From Pigmentiphaga sp. (GTDB taxonomy: Bacteria > Pseudomonadota > Gammaproteobacteria > Burkholderiales > Burkholderiaceae_B), in the NCBI GenBank assembly GCA_023228945.1, contig JALOAI010000004.1, forward strand, positions 62,001-126,000: a stretch of DNA of 64,000 nucleotides, read 5' to 3'. Below the pieces are notes generated by a model. The model saw nothing but the letters and a program-made list of their open reading frames with translations, ran no database searches and was not told where the DNA came from. The translations under genes and the position numbers were made by a program. Shown one piece after another: positions 35,549-43,894 of this stretch (positions within the stretch are counted from its first letter, which is position 1; every line of letters starts with the position of its first letter).

Positions 35549-37239
35549 ATGCCCACGGCGTCTTCTGGCTGGGCCTGGCGTTTTTCCTGCCCTGGCTGCT
35601 GGCGTCCGTCGCGGCGCTGCCGGGGGTCCGGCGGTACTGCCTGGGCTTGCTGCCGTTCGCATCCTTGCCGGCGCTCGGCGTGGCGCTCTGGATGCCCGGC
35701 GGCGCGGTCCTCACCGCGCCCGATCTGTTGCTGGGCATGCAATTGGCGCTGGACGACGGCGGCCGCGGGTTTCTCGGCGCCGCCGCCTTCCTGTGGTGCG
35801 TGGCCGGCCTGTATGCGCGCCGCTACCTGCGGCGCGATCCCCACCGCGCCGGCTTCGCCGCCCTGTGGTGCCTGACCCTGGCCGGCAACCTTGGCGTGTT
35901 CCTGGCCGCGGACGTGGTCACGTTCTATGCCTGCTTCGCCTGCGTGTCGCTCGCCGCGTATCCGCTGGTGATTCATGAGCGCGATGCCCGGGCGCGCCGC
36001 GCCGGCCTGGTGTATATCGTCCTGGCATTGATTGGTGAAACCTGTCTGTTGCTGGGCTTCATGCTGGCGGTGTCGGGCTCGCCCGAACTGGGAATCCCGG
36101 AGGTGCGCGCGGCCATCGCCGGTTCGCCCTGGCGAGCGGCGATCCTGGGCTTGTTGTTCGCGGGCTTCGGAATCAAGGCGGGTCTGGTTCCGCTCCATGT
36201 CTGGCTGCCGCTGGCGCATCCGGCGGCGCCCACGCCCGCCTCGGCAGTACTTTCGGGAGCCATCGTCAAGGCCGGCATCTTCGGCTTGATCCAGTTCCTG
36301 CCATTCGGCCTGGCCCTGCCGGGCTGGCACCAGATATTGTTGTGGTGCGGCCTCGTGAGCGCCTTCTACGGCATGGTGGCAGGCTTGGCGCAACACAATC
36401 CCAAAACCGTGCTGGCGTATTCCACCGTCAGCCAGATGGGGCTGGTGGCCGCGCTGCTGGCCATGGCTTTGCAGCAGGGGCCGCCCCAGGCCGCCCTGGC
36501 CGTGGCGGGCTTTTATGCGCTGCATCACGGGCTCGCCAAGGGCGCCTTGTTCCTGGGCGTGGGCGTGGCCGCGTCCAGCGGCGGCCGCGCGCTTCGCGCC
36601 GTGCTGATCGTGCTGGCGCTGCCCGCGCTATCCCTGGCGGGGTTCCCGCTCCTGGGCGGCGCGCTGGCCAAGCTCGGCGCCAAGCTGGTGCTGGGCGAAG
36701 GCGTGACCACACTGTTGTTTACCGTGTCCGCGATCGGTACGGCGTTGTTGATGCTGCGCTTTCTGTTTTTGTTGAAGGGGGAGGGCACGGCGAGCGCGGG
36801 CGCGAATGCCCGGGCGCCGGCAGGTCTGCTGCTGCCGTGGTGGGCGGCCGTGGCGGCCAGCGTTGTGGCGCCTTGGGCGTGGTTTACGGCGGCCACCGGA
36901 CTGGCGGCCAGCTATCCCTTGGCCCTTGGCAATCTGTGGGCGGCGGCGTGGCCGGTGGCGGTTGCCGCCGTTCTCGCCTGGCTTGCCCGGCGTTCCGGAT
37001 GGCGCGCACCCGCCATTCCCGAGGGCGATTTGCTGGTGCCGCTGGTCGCCGCCGGCGCGCGGCTGGCGTCATGGTTTCCCACGCGGTTCCGCGGGCTGGC
37101 GCGCCTGCGGCTGCCCGCCTGGCGTCCGACGCTCCAACGCTGGTTCGATGCTGGTTCAGCGCGGGCCGAAAGGAGCTTGTCGCGCTGGTCGATCAGCGGC
37201 GTGCTGCTCCTGGCGCTGGCCATCCTGGCGGCCTTCTGA
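35545..37239 (+). CDS. third antiporter-like membrane subunit, lacking the TM5 glutamate
   Basis: A 564-residue NuoL/NuoN/MnhD-type protein. The TM7 segment GFGIKAGLVPLHVWLPLAHP, the TM8 Lys (AIVKAGIFG), the TAYSTVSQ-like LAYSTVSQMGLV and the TM12 Lys (HGLAKGALF) are present. At the place of the conserved TM5 glutamate the sequence reads TFYACFACVSLAAYPLVIH, with Ala instead of Glu. The last about 120 residues form extra helices and an amphipathic tail. Last gene of the operon, starting by ATGA overlap. Its ion pathway is probably altered. Confidence 0.88.
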   Translation: MNAHGVFWLGLAFFLPWLLASVAALPGVRRYCLGLLPFASLPALGVALWMPGGAVLTAPDLLLGMQLALDDGGRGFLGAAAFLWCVAGLYARRYLRRDPHRAGFAALWCLTLAGNLGVFLAADVVTFYACFACVSLAAYPLVIHERDARARRAGLVYIVLALIGETCLLLGFMLAVSGSPELGIPEVRAAIAGSPWRAAILGLLFAGFGIKAGLVPLHVWLPLAHPAAPTPASAVLSGAIVKAGIFGLIQFLPFGLALPGWHQILLWCGLVSAFYGMVAGLAQHNPKTVLAYSTVSQMGLVAALLAMALQQGPPQAALAVAGFYALHHGLAKGALFLGVGVAASSGGRALRAVLIVLALPALSLAGFPLLGGALAKLGAKLVLGEGVTTLLFTVSAIGTALLMLRFLFLLKGEGTASAGANARAPAGLLLPWWAAVAASVVAPWAWFTAATGLAASYPLALGNLWAAAWPVAVAAVLAWLARRSGWRAPAIPEGDLLVPLVAAGARLASWFPTRFRGLARLRLPAWRPTLQRWFDAGSARAERSLSRWSISGVLLLALAILAAF

Positions 37240-37261
37240 GCGGCCTGGCTTTAGATTCCCC

Positions 37262-37290
37262 TTGATCATTACGCGAAATCAAGGGATAAT
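37262..37290 (+). promoter_or_regulatory. promoter of the rpsF operon, overlapping a palindrome
   Basis: TTGATC (37262-37267) and GATAAT (37285-37290) are 17 bases apart and form a good sigma-70 promoter between the antiporter operon and rpsF. A palindrome CCCTTGAT/ATCAAGGG (37259-37266 and 37278-37285, 11-base loop) covers the -35 box and the spacer, so a regulator could bind there; alternatively it is the end hairpin of the upstream operon. The resulting leader before rpsF would be about 265 nt, long enough for ribosomal protein feedback control. I see no gene in 37240-37562. Confidence 0.6.
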
Positions 37291-37562
37291 GGAGAGCTTT
37301 TCTTGCTCGACTGGCCAAGGTTTGGCACGAGTTGCGGCGGTTGCCGCTTCCTGATTCAAGCGCAAAAACAGGCGCAAAACCCTCCGGCATGTGGCCTCAA
37401 GTGGCTAATGAACGGCTACGGAATGGCTGCACGGCCTGGCGGAGGATATGCGGTGTTTTTTGCCGGGAGGCGGGCCGCTGCGGTCGTGGCCACGGGACGG
37501 CGGGCTGGGCATCGGGCCGTATCGGAATCAACGGTCCGGTTTTCATCCATAAGGAGTATTTC

Positions 37563-37949
37563 ATGCGTCATTACGAAGTGGTGTTCGTCGTACACCCCGA
37601 TCAAAGCGAGCAGGTGCCCGCCATGATCGAGCGCTACAAATCGATGGTCACGGGTCAGGACGGTGTCGTGCATCGCCTCGAAGACTGGGGCCGCCGTCAA
37701 CTGGCCTATCCGATCCAGAAGCTGGTCAAGGCTCACTACGTCTGCATCAATATCGAGTGCGCCCAGGCCACCCTCGACGAACTCGAGCACGCCTTCCGCT
37801 ACAACGATGCGGTGTTGCGCCATCTGGTCGTGCGCACCAACAAGGCCGAAACCGCGCCGTCGCCCATGATGAAGGCGGTGGAACGCGAAGAAGCCCGCAA
37901 GGTGGCGTCCGACGCCGAGGCGGCCGCACAACCGCAGGCGGCGGCCTGA
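37563..37949 (+). CDS. rpsF: 30S ribosomal protein S6
   Basis: A 128-residue S6 protein, MRHYEVVFVVHPDQSEQVPA, with RLEDWGRRQLAYPIQKLVKA. Ribosome site AAGGAG at 37552-37557. First gene of the rpsF-priB-rpsR-rplI operon. The C-terminal tail is Ala- and Glu-rich, as in other betaproteobacteria. Confidence 0.97.
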   Translation: MRHYEVVFVVHPDQSEQVPAMIERYKSMVTGQDGVVHRLEDWGRRQLAYPIQKLVKAHYVCINIECAQATLDELEHAFRYNDAVLRHLVVRTNKAETAPSPMMKAVEREEARKVASDAEAAAQPQAAA

Positions 37950-37978
37950 GCGAAGCCGACGGCGGAGGCGGGGCGCCG

Positions 37979-38287
37979 GTGCAGGCCAGCGGCACGAATC
38001 TGGTGCGTCTGAGCGCCACCGTGCTGGAATGCCTGCCCTTGCGCTACACCCCGGCGGGCGTGCCGGTCGTGGAGATGACGCTGGAGCATGGCTCCGACGT
38101 GATCGAAGCCGGCAGGCCGCGGCGGGTCGAAATGACCCTGCCCGCGCTGGCCATGGGCGATCTGGCCCGCATGCTGGCCGACACGCCGCTGGGCACCGTG
38201 CTCCGCATCGAAGGCTTCCTGGCTCCCACCCGCAAAGGCTCAAGCCGGTTGCGCCTGCATCTGCAGCAGGCGGCACCCGAACATTGA
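37979..38287 (+). CDS. priB: primosomal replication protein N (PriB)
   Basis: A 102-residue single-stranded DNA-binding OB-fold protein that helps PriA reload the replicative helicase. The sequence runs NLVRLSATVLECLPLRYTPA, GVPVVEMTLEH and ends RKGSSRLRLHLQQA. The start is a GTG at 37979 behind GGCGGAGGCGG. Its location between rpsF and rpsR is the standard place for priB in beta- and gammaproteobacteria. Confidence 0.9.
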   Translation: MQASGTNLVRLSATVLECLPLRYTPAGVPVVEMTLEHGSDVIEAGRPRRVEMTLPALAMGDLARMLADTPLGTVLRIEGFLAPTRKGSSRLRLHLQQAAPEH

Positions 38288-38312
38288 ACAGACACATTTC
38301 AAGAGGCACATC

Positions 38313-38594
38313 ATGGCCACTTTTGGTCGACGCAACAAAGACAGCAACAAGAAAAAATACGGACAACAGAACCCGTTGTTCAAACGCCGCCGCTTCTGCC
38401 GCTTCACGGCAGCCGGTGTCGAGCAGATCGATTACAAGGATATCGACACGCTGCGCGATTTCATCCAGGAAAACGGCAAGGTCATCCCTGCCCGCCTGAC
38501 CGGCACCAAGGCGCACTACCAGCGCCAGCTCGACACCGCCATCAAGCGCGCGCGCTTCCTGGCGCTGTTGCCTTACACCGACAACCACAAATAA
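38313..38594 (+). CDS. rpsR: 30S ribosomal protein S18
   Basis: A 93-residue S18 protein with FKRRRFCRFTAAG, IDYKDIDTLRDFI and a C-terminal RARFLALLPYTD. Third gene of the ribosomal operon, 25 bases after priB, with ribosome site AAGAGG. Confidence 0.97.
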   Translation: MATFGRRNKDSNKKKYGQQNPLFKRRRFCRFTAAGVEQIDYKDIDTLRDFIQENGKVIPARLTGTKAHYQRQLDTAIKRARFLALLPYTDNHK

Positions 38595-38615
38595 TTGATT
38601 GCCGGAGATCCTGAC

Positions 38616-39071
38616 ATGCAAATCATTCTGCTCGAAAAAGTCCCCAACGTCGGTAATCTCGGCGAAGTGGTACGCGTGCGCGACGGTTACGCTCGCAACT
38701 TCCTGATTCCGCAACGCATGGCCAAGCGCGCCACCAAGGCCGCCCTCGAAGAATTCGAGGCTCGCCGCGCCGAAATCGAAGCTCAGCAGGCCGAGCGCCT
38801 GGCCGCCGCCCAGGCGGTGGCCGCCAAGCTCGAGGGCCACACCGCCCACATCACCCAGCGCGCCGGCGTCGACGGCCGCCTGTTCGGTTCGGTCACCAAC
38901 GCCGATATCGCCAGCTTGCTGCGCGAAAGCGGTTTCGAGTCGGTCGAGAAGATGATGGTCCGTCTGCCCGAGGGCCCCTTCAAGCAAACCGGCGAGTTCG
39001 CCGTCGAAGTCCACCTGCATCCCGACGTCAATGCCGCGGTCAACGTCGTGATTACCGGCGAGACCGTCTGA
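38616..39071 (+). CDS. rplI: 50S ribosomal protein L9
   Basis: A 151-residue L9 protein, MQIILLEKVPNVGNLGEVVR, with GYARNFLIPQRMA, the long charged connecting helix and a C-terminal rRNA-binding domain (GRLFGSVTNADIASLLR). The ATG at 38616 is preceded by CCGGAGA. Last gene before an intergenic repeat array. Confidence 0.97.
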   Translation: MQIILLEKVPNVGNLGEVVRVRDGYARNFLIPQRMAKRATKAALEEFEARRAEIEAQQAERLAAAQAVAAKLEGHTAHITQRAGVDGRLFGSVTNADIASLLRESGFESVEKMMVRLPEGPFKQTGEFAVEVHLHPDVNAAVNVVITGETV

Positions 39072-39266
39072 TCGTCCACGCGGACGTGGCTTCCGTCCGG
39101 GGCGGCGCCGCGCAACATGCCCGTGCCGCCGCGGCCGCGAAGGCCCGCCTCTAAAGGCGGGTCCATGGCGCCTTGGCGGGCGGGCCGGTGCGGCAGGCGA
39201 TCCGCCCCGTCATGCGCTACCCTATGATGGCGCCCGCACGCGCAAGCGTTGTTGGCGCCATTTTGT

Positions 39267-39511
39267 TTTTTTGCCGCCGGGCCGCCCCCAGGCAAAAAGC
39301 CCCCCCGGGGGGCAGCGCCGCCGCGTCAGCGGCAAGCGTGGGGGCATTTTTTGCCGCCGGGCCGCCCCCAGGCAAAAAGCCCCCCCGGGGGGCAGCGCCG
39401 CCGCGTCAGCGGCAAGCGTGGGGGCATTTTTTGCCGCCGGGCCGCCCCCAGGCAAAAAGCCCCCTGGGGGGCAGCGCCGTCACGTTAGCGGCAAGCGTGG
39501 GGGCCTTTTTT
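39267..39511 (+). repeat. three tandem 80-bp repeats between rplI and dnaB
   Basis: Three copies with period exactly 80 bases (TTGCCGCCGG at 39271, 39351 and 39431). Each contains GGCCGCCCCCAGGC, a strong hairpin around CCCCCCCGGGGGGC, a second stem GCCGCCGCGTCAGCGGC and CAAGCGTGGGGG followed by a T run. Units 1 and 2 are identical over almost their full length; unit 3 has diverged (CCCTGGGG, CACGTTAGC) and ends in CCTTTTTT, like an intrinsic terminator. The preceding 39072-39266 holds a small hairpin (CCCGCCTCTAAAGGCGGG) but no gene. Confidence 0.9.
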
Positions 39512-39535
39512 ATTTCTCCGCTTTCCTTTGCCGCC

Positions 39536-40906
39536 ATGGACAACCAAGATCCCCTGCTCGAGAACCTGCGCATTCCCCCCCACTCGGTAGAGGCCGAGCA
39601 ATCGGTGCTGGGCGGCCTGCTGCTGGATAACGCGGCCTGGGATCGCATTGCCGACGTGCTGGGCGAAGCGGATTTCTATCGCTACGATCACCGGCTGATC
39701 TGGCAGCACATTACGCGGCTGATCGGCCTGTCGCGGCCGGCCGACGTGGTGACGGTCTTCGAGTCGCTGCAAACGGCCGGCAAGGCCGACGACGCCGGCG
39801 GCCTGGCCTACCTCAACACGCTGGCCCAGAATACGCCGTCGGCCGCCAATATCCGCCGCTACGCCGAGATCGTGCGCGACCGCGGCGTGTTGCGCCGCCT
39901 GGTCACGGCGGCCGACGAGATCTCGGCCGCCGCCTTCAGTCCGCAAGGCAAAGAAACCCGCCAGCTTCTCGACGAAGCCGAGTCCAAGATCTTCCAGATC
40001 GCAGAAGAGGGCGCGCGCGGCACCGCCGGCTTCCAGGAGCTGCAGCCTTTGCTGGGCCAGGTCGTCGATCGCATCGACGAGCTGTATCACCGCGAGGGCG
40101 ATACCGAGGTCACGGGGGTGCCCACGGGCTTCGTCGACCTCGACAAAATGACATCCGGCCTGCAGGGCGGTGATCTCGTCATCGTCGCGGGTCGCCCGTC
40201 GATGGGCAAAACCTCGTTCTCCATGAACATCGGCGAGCACGTGGCCATCGAGCAGGGCCTGCCGGTGGCCGTGTTTTCGATGGAAATGGGCGCCGCCCAG
40301 CTGGCCATGCGGATGCTGGGCTCGGTGGGTCTGCTCGACCAGCACCGCCTGCGTACCGGCAAGCTCGAGGGCGACGACTGGCCGCGGCTGACCCACGCCA
40401 TCCAGCGCATGCAGGAAGCCCAGCTCTACATCGATGAAACTCCCGCGCTGTCGTCGATGGAAGTCCGCGCGCGGGCACGTCGCCTGGCCCGGCAGTGCGG
40501 CAAACTGGGCCTGATCATCATCGATTACCTGCAGCTCATGGGCGGATCGGCGGGCGCCAGCGAGAACCGCGCCACCGAGATTTCCGAAATCAGCCGCTCA
40601 CTCAAGGGCCTGGCCAAGGAGCTCGACTGCCCGCTGATCGCGCTCTCGCAGCTCAACCGCAGCCTGGAGCAGCGCCCCAACAAGCGGCCGGTGATGAGCG
40701 ATCTGCGCGAATCGGGCGCCATCGAGCAGGATGCCGACCTTATCCTCTTTATTTATCGCGACGAAGTGTACAACCCCGACACGCCCGATAAGGGCACGGC
40801 GGAGATCATCGTCGGCAAGCAACGTAACGGCCCCATCGGCACGGTACGGCTCACCTTCCAGGGTTCGAGCACCCGCTTCCTCAATTTCTCGGCGGCGGGA
40901 TACTGA
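39536..40906 (+). CDS. dnaB: replicative DNA helicase DnaB
   Basis: A 456-residue hexameric helicase that unwinds DNA at the replication fork. The N-terminal domain starts IPPHSVEAEQSVLGGLLLDN; the RecA-like domain has Walker A GRPSMGKTS, Walker B LIIIDYLQLM, and SDLRESGAIEQDADL. I place the start at ATG 39536 because the frame upstream runs through the tandem repeats and does not resemble the family. No clear ribosome site precedes it. Confidence 0.96.
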   Translation: MDNQDPLLENLRIPPHSVEAEQSVLGGLLLDNAAWDRIADVLGEADFYRYDHRLIWQHITRLIGLSRPADVVTVFESLQTAGKADDAGGLAYLNTLAQNTPSAANIRRYAEIVRDRGVLRRLVTAADEISAAAFSPQGKETRQLLDEAESKIFQIAEEGARGTAGFQELQPLLGQVVDRIDELYHREGDTEVTGVPTGFVDLDKMTSGLQGGDLVIVAGRPSMGKTSFSMNIGEHVAIEQGLPVAVFSMEMGAAQLAMRMLGSVGLLDQHRLRTGKLEGDDWPRLTHAIQRMQEAQLYIDETPALSSMEVRARARRLARQCGKLGLIIIDYLQLMGGSAGASENRATEISEISRSLKGLAKELDCPLIALSQLNRSLEQRPNKRPVMSDLRESGAIEQDADLILFIYRDEVYNPDTPDKGTAEIIVGKQRNGPIGTVRLTFQGSSTRFLNFSAAGY

Positions 40907-40945
40907 TCACCCGCCAAGCCGTGCCTTGCGGGTGCGGCGGGTGAT
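40906..40945. terminator. long-stem hairpin between convergent dnaB and AI-2E permease
   Basis: ATCACCCGCC (40906-40915) and GGCGGGTGAT (40936-40945) are perfect inverted repeats separated by 20 bases, starting at the last base of the dnaB stop codon and ending six bases before the stop of the opposing gene. No T tract on either side. Likely a bidirectional end-of-transcript structure. Confidence 0.5.
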
Positions 40946-40951
40946 GGTGGC

Positions 40952-42064
40952 CTAGAGGCCGCAATCCTTGGTCGGATCGTTCGGCTCCAATTTGCTGGAG
41001 CCGAGCGCCGGCTCGGCCGAGGGCGAATCGCGCGAGAAAATGGCCCAGCTGGCGATGAAGATCGCCGCGATCAGCGGGCCGATCACAAAGCCATTGAGGC
41101 CGAACAGCGCCAGGCCTCCCAGGGTGGAGATCAGCACGAGATAATCGGGCATCTTGGTATCCTTGCCCACCAGAAGCGGGCGCAGGATGTTGTCGACCAG
41201 GCCGATCACGAAGGTGCCGTACAACAATAGGATCACGCCCTGCCAGACCAGGCCGGTAACCAGGAAGTACACGGCCACCGGCGCCCACACCAGCGCGGCG
41301 CCGACCGCCGGCAGCAGTGAGAGAAACGCCATGATCACGCCCCACAGCAGGGCGGCATGGATGCCCAGGACCCAGAAAATCAGGCCGCCCAGCGCGCCCT
41401 GGGTGATGGCCACGGCCACGTTGCCCTTGACCGTGGCGCGCACGACGGTGGTGAATTTCTGGAAGAGTTCTACCTTGCGGTTGCGCTGCAGGGGTACGGC
41501 ATCGACGATCATGCGGCTGAGCTCGGCGCCATCGCGGAACAGGAAGAACAGCAGATACAGCATGATGGCGCAGCTCACCAGGAACTGCAGGGTGTTCTGG
41601 CCAACATTGACGGCATGATTGGCCAGCAACTGGCTGGCGGTTTTGACGGCATCGGTGAGGAAGCCGCGCAAGGTGTTGAAATCGGTGATGCCGAAGCGCG
41701 AGAAGAGTTCATGCACGCTGGGGGGCAAGGCGCTGCGGATCTGCTCGGCGTAGCGGCCGAAATCCACCTGACCGCTCGAGATCAATTGGTAAAGGCTGGC
41801 GATCTCCTGCACCAGCGAAGCCGCGATCATGATCATCGGCAGCACCGCCAGCAGCAGGCAGGTCAGGAGCGAGAGCATGGCCGCCACGTTGCGCCGGCTG
41901 CCGCACAGGCGCAGGAACCGGCGATGCAGCGGGGCGAACAGGATGGCCAGGATCACGGCCCAGAAGACGGCGCCATAGAACGGCAGAAGCAGCCAGCCGA
42001 AGGCGATGGTAACGAACACCAGCAGCACGACGAAGGTGCGGTTCTCGAACACGGGGCGGGACAT
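40952..42064 (-). CDS. AI-2E family (PerM/YdiK-like) membrane transporter
   Basis: A 370-residue inner-membrane protein with about eight hydrophobic segments in the AI-2E exporter (UPF0118) pattern: two N-terminal helix pairs, a soluble middle (residues 120-170), then GALGGLIFWVLGIHAALLWG, FLSLLPAVGAALVW and NILRPLLVGKDTKMPDYLVL near the end. Substrates of this family vary (autoinducer 2, ions, other solutes) and cannot be told here. It is 16 bases downstream of phoH and may be co-transcribed. Confidence 0.9.
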   Translation of the reverse strand: MSRPVFENRTFVVLLVFVTIAFGWLLLPFYGAVFWAVILAILFAPLHRRFLRLCGSRRNVAAMLSLLTCLLLAVLPMIMIAASLVQEIASLYQLISSGQVDFGRYAEQIRSALPPSVHELFSRFGITDFNTLRGFLTDAVKTASQLLANHAVNVGQNTLQFLVSCAIMLYLLFFLFRDGAELSRMIVDAVPLQRNRKVELFQKFTTVVRATVKGNVAVAITQGALGGLIFWVLGIHAALLWGVIMAFLSLLPAVGAALVWAPVAVYFLVTGLVWQGVILLLYGTFVIGLVDNILRPLLVGKDTKMPDYLVLISTLGGLALFGLNGFVIGPLIAAIFIASWAIFSRDSPSAEPALGSSKLEPNDPTKDCGL

Positions 42065-42080
42065 GGCGGCGGATGCGGGT

Positions 42081-43841
42081 TCAGAGCGCTTCGGCGGCGA
42101 AGTCGGCGAGGCGGGAGCGTTCGCCGCGCTGCAGGGTGATATGCCCCGAATGCGGCCAGCCCTTGAAGCGGTCGACGACGTAGGTAAGGCCAGAGCTGCC
42201 TTCGGTGAGGTAGGGCGTATCGATCTGGGCGATGTTGCCCAGGCAGACCACTTTGGTGCCCGGTCCGGCGCGCGTGATGAGGGTTTTCATCTGCTTGGGC
42301 GTGAGGTTCTGCGCTTCGTCGAGGATGATGAGTTTGTTGAGGAAGGTGCGGCCGCGCATGAAGTTGAGCGACTTGATGCGGATCTTGTTGCGGATCAGGT
42401 CGAAGGTGGCCGAACGGCCCCAGTCGCCACCAGCCGCGTGGCCATCGCTTCCTTGGTTGAGCACCTCGAGATTGTCGTCGAGCGCGCCCATCCAGGGCTG
42501 CATTTTTTCTTCTTCGGTGCCCGGCAGGAAGCCGATGTCTTCGCCCACCGGCACGGTGACGCGGGTGATGATGATCTCGCTGTAGCGCTTGGTTTCGAGC
42601 ACCTGGGTCAGTCCGGCGGCGAGCGTCAGCAGCGTTTTGCCGGTGCCGGCCTGGCCCAGCAGCGAGACGAAGTCGCAATCGGGGTTCATCAGCAGGTTGA
42701 GGGCGAAGTTCTGCTCGCGATTGCGGGCGGTGATGCCCCAGACGTTGTTCTTTTTGTGGGTGTAGTCGCGCAGCGTTTGCAGCACGGCCATGTCGCCCTG
42801 CACCTCGCGCACTTGCGCCTGCAACGGCATGGCGCCTTCCAGGTGAACGAACTGGTTGACCATGAACTGCGTGCACAGCGCGCCGCGCAGGCGGTAGAAG
42901 GTGCTGCCGCCCTGTTGCCAGGATTCGAGGTTTTTGTCGACGCGCTGCCAGAAGTCGTCGGGCAGCTGCAGGATGCCGGAGTAGAGCAGATCGGTGTCTT
43001 CGATGACCTGGTCGTTGAAGTAGTCTTCGGCGGCGAGCCCCAGGGCGCGCGCCTTGAGCCGCATGTTGATGTCTTTCGACACCAGCACGACATGGCGTTC
43101 GGGGTGGCGTTGCTGCAGGGTGCGCACCACGCCGAGGATCTGGTTGTCGCCCTTGCCCACCGGCAGTTCGGCGGGCAGGTCGCCGGCCATGGTTTCGGTC
43201 TGCAGCAGCAGGCGGCCGCGAGCCTCTCGATTGCCCAGCGCCGAGAGCGCCACGCCATCCTGGGCGAGGCTCTCGCCGGTGATGAGTTCGTCGAGCGTGC
43301 GGCTCACTTGCCGGGCGTTGCGCGCCACCTCCGACATGCCTTTTTTATTGTGATCGAGCTCTTCGAGCGTGGTCATGGGGATGAACACGTCGTGTTCCTC
43401 GAACCGGAACAGCGAGGCGGGATCGTGCAGCAGGACGTTGGTATCGAGCACGAACAGGCGGCGGCGCTGGTCGTCCGTGGCGACCGGGCGGTGTCCCGTG
43501 CGGCGGCGCTCGACCGGCGCGGCGCCGGCCTCGGCCTCGATCCGGGTCGAGGGCGCGTCGGCTGGCGGCGGGCTCTTTGCCTGGCGGCCGGGCTTGGCCG
43601 TTGGCGCCGGTGCGGTCGGAGTCGATGGGCGCGCCGGCGCCGATGAGGCGGCTTTATTCACCACCGCGACCGCGACGGGGTCGGCGGACCGGGCGATGGG
43701 CGTTTCGGGTTCCGCTCGGGCGTGCTCGGGAGGCTGGGCTGCGGATGCCGGGGTTTTGCGACCGCGTGGACGCAGCGCCGGCGCTTTGGCCGGGGCGGGC
43801 AGGATGGTGGCGGGGCGGGTCGGCATCTTGGGCAACGGCAT
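42081..43841 (-). CDS. PIN-PhoH fusion (PhoH-family ATPase)
   Basis: A 586-residue protein. Residues 1-125 are a Pro/Ala/Arg-rich, apparently disordered region that most relatives lack in this length. A PIN domain follows (RRLFVLDTNVLLHDPASLFR, TTLEELDHNKKG, LVSKDINMRLKA), then a PhoH P-loop domain: Walker A LLGQAGTGKTLL, Walker B KLIILDEAQNLTP. PIN-PhoH proteins are RNA helicase/ribonucleases. The ATG at 43841 has the ribosome site AGGAG seven bases away. Downstream of bcp on the same strand. Confidence 0.92.
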   Translation of the reverse strand: MPLPKMPTRPATILPAPAKAPALRPRGRKTPASAAQPPEHARAEPETPIARSADPVAVAVVNKAASSAPARPSTPTAPAPTAKPGRQAKSPPPADAPSTRIEAEAGAAPVERRRTGHRPVATDDQRRRLFVLDTNVLLHDPASLFRFEEHDVFIPMTTLEELDHNKKGMSEVARNARQVSRTLDELITGESLAQDGVALSALGNREARGRLLLQTETMAGDLPAELPVGKGDNQILGVVRTLQQRHPERHVVLVSKDINMRLKARALGLAAEDYFNDQVIEDTDLLYSGILQLPDDFWQRVDKNLESWQQGGSTFYRLRGALCTQFMVNQFVHLEGAMPLQAQVREVQGDMAVLQTLRDYTHKKNNVWGITARNREQNFALNLLMNPDCDFVSLLGQAGTGKTLLTLAAGLTQVLETKRYSEIIITRVTVPVGEDIGFLPGTEEEKMQPWMGALDDNLEVLNQGSDGHAAGGDWGRSATFDLIRNKIRIKSLNFMRGRTFLNKLIILDEAQNLTPKQMKTLITRAGPGTKVVCLGNIAQIDTPYLTEGSSGLTYVVDRFKGWPHSGHITLQRGERSRLADFAAEAL

Positions 43842-43894
43842 GAACCGGATCTCCTGGAAGCTGCGGCGGACGATGGATGGAAAGGACGGCGATC

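Noticed and set aside
39267..39511. Possible CRISPR array
   Set aside because: The three 80-bp units are contiguous direct repeats with no unique spacers and no cas genes nearby; each unit is a GC-rich hairpin.
39173..39535. Upstream extension of dnaB
   Set aside because: The frame runs through the tandem repeats and has no DnaB-like sequence; the family starts at MDNQDPLLEN at 39536.
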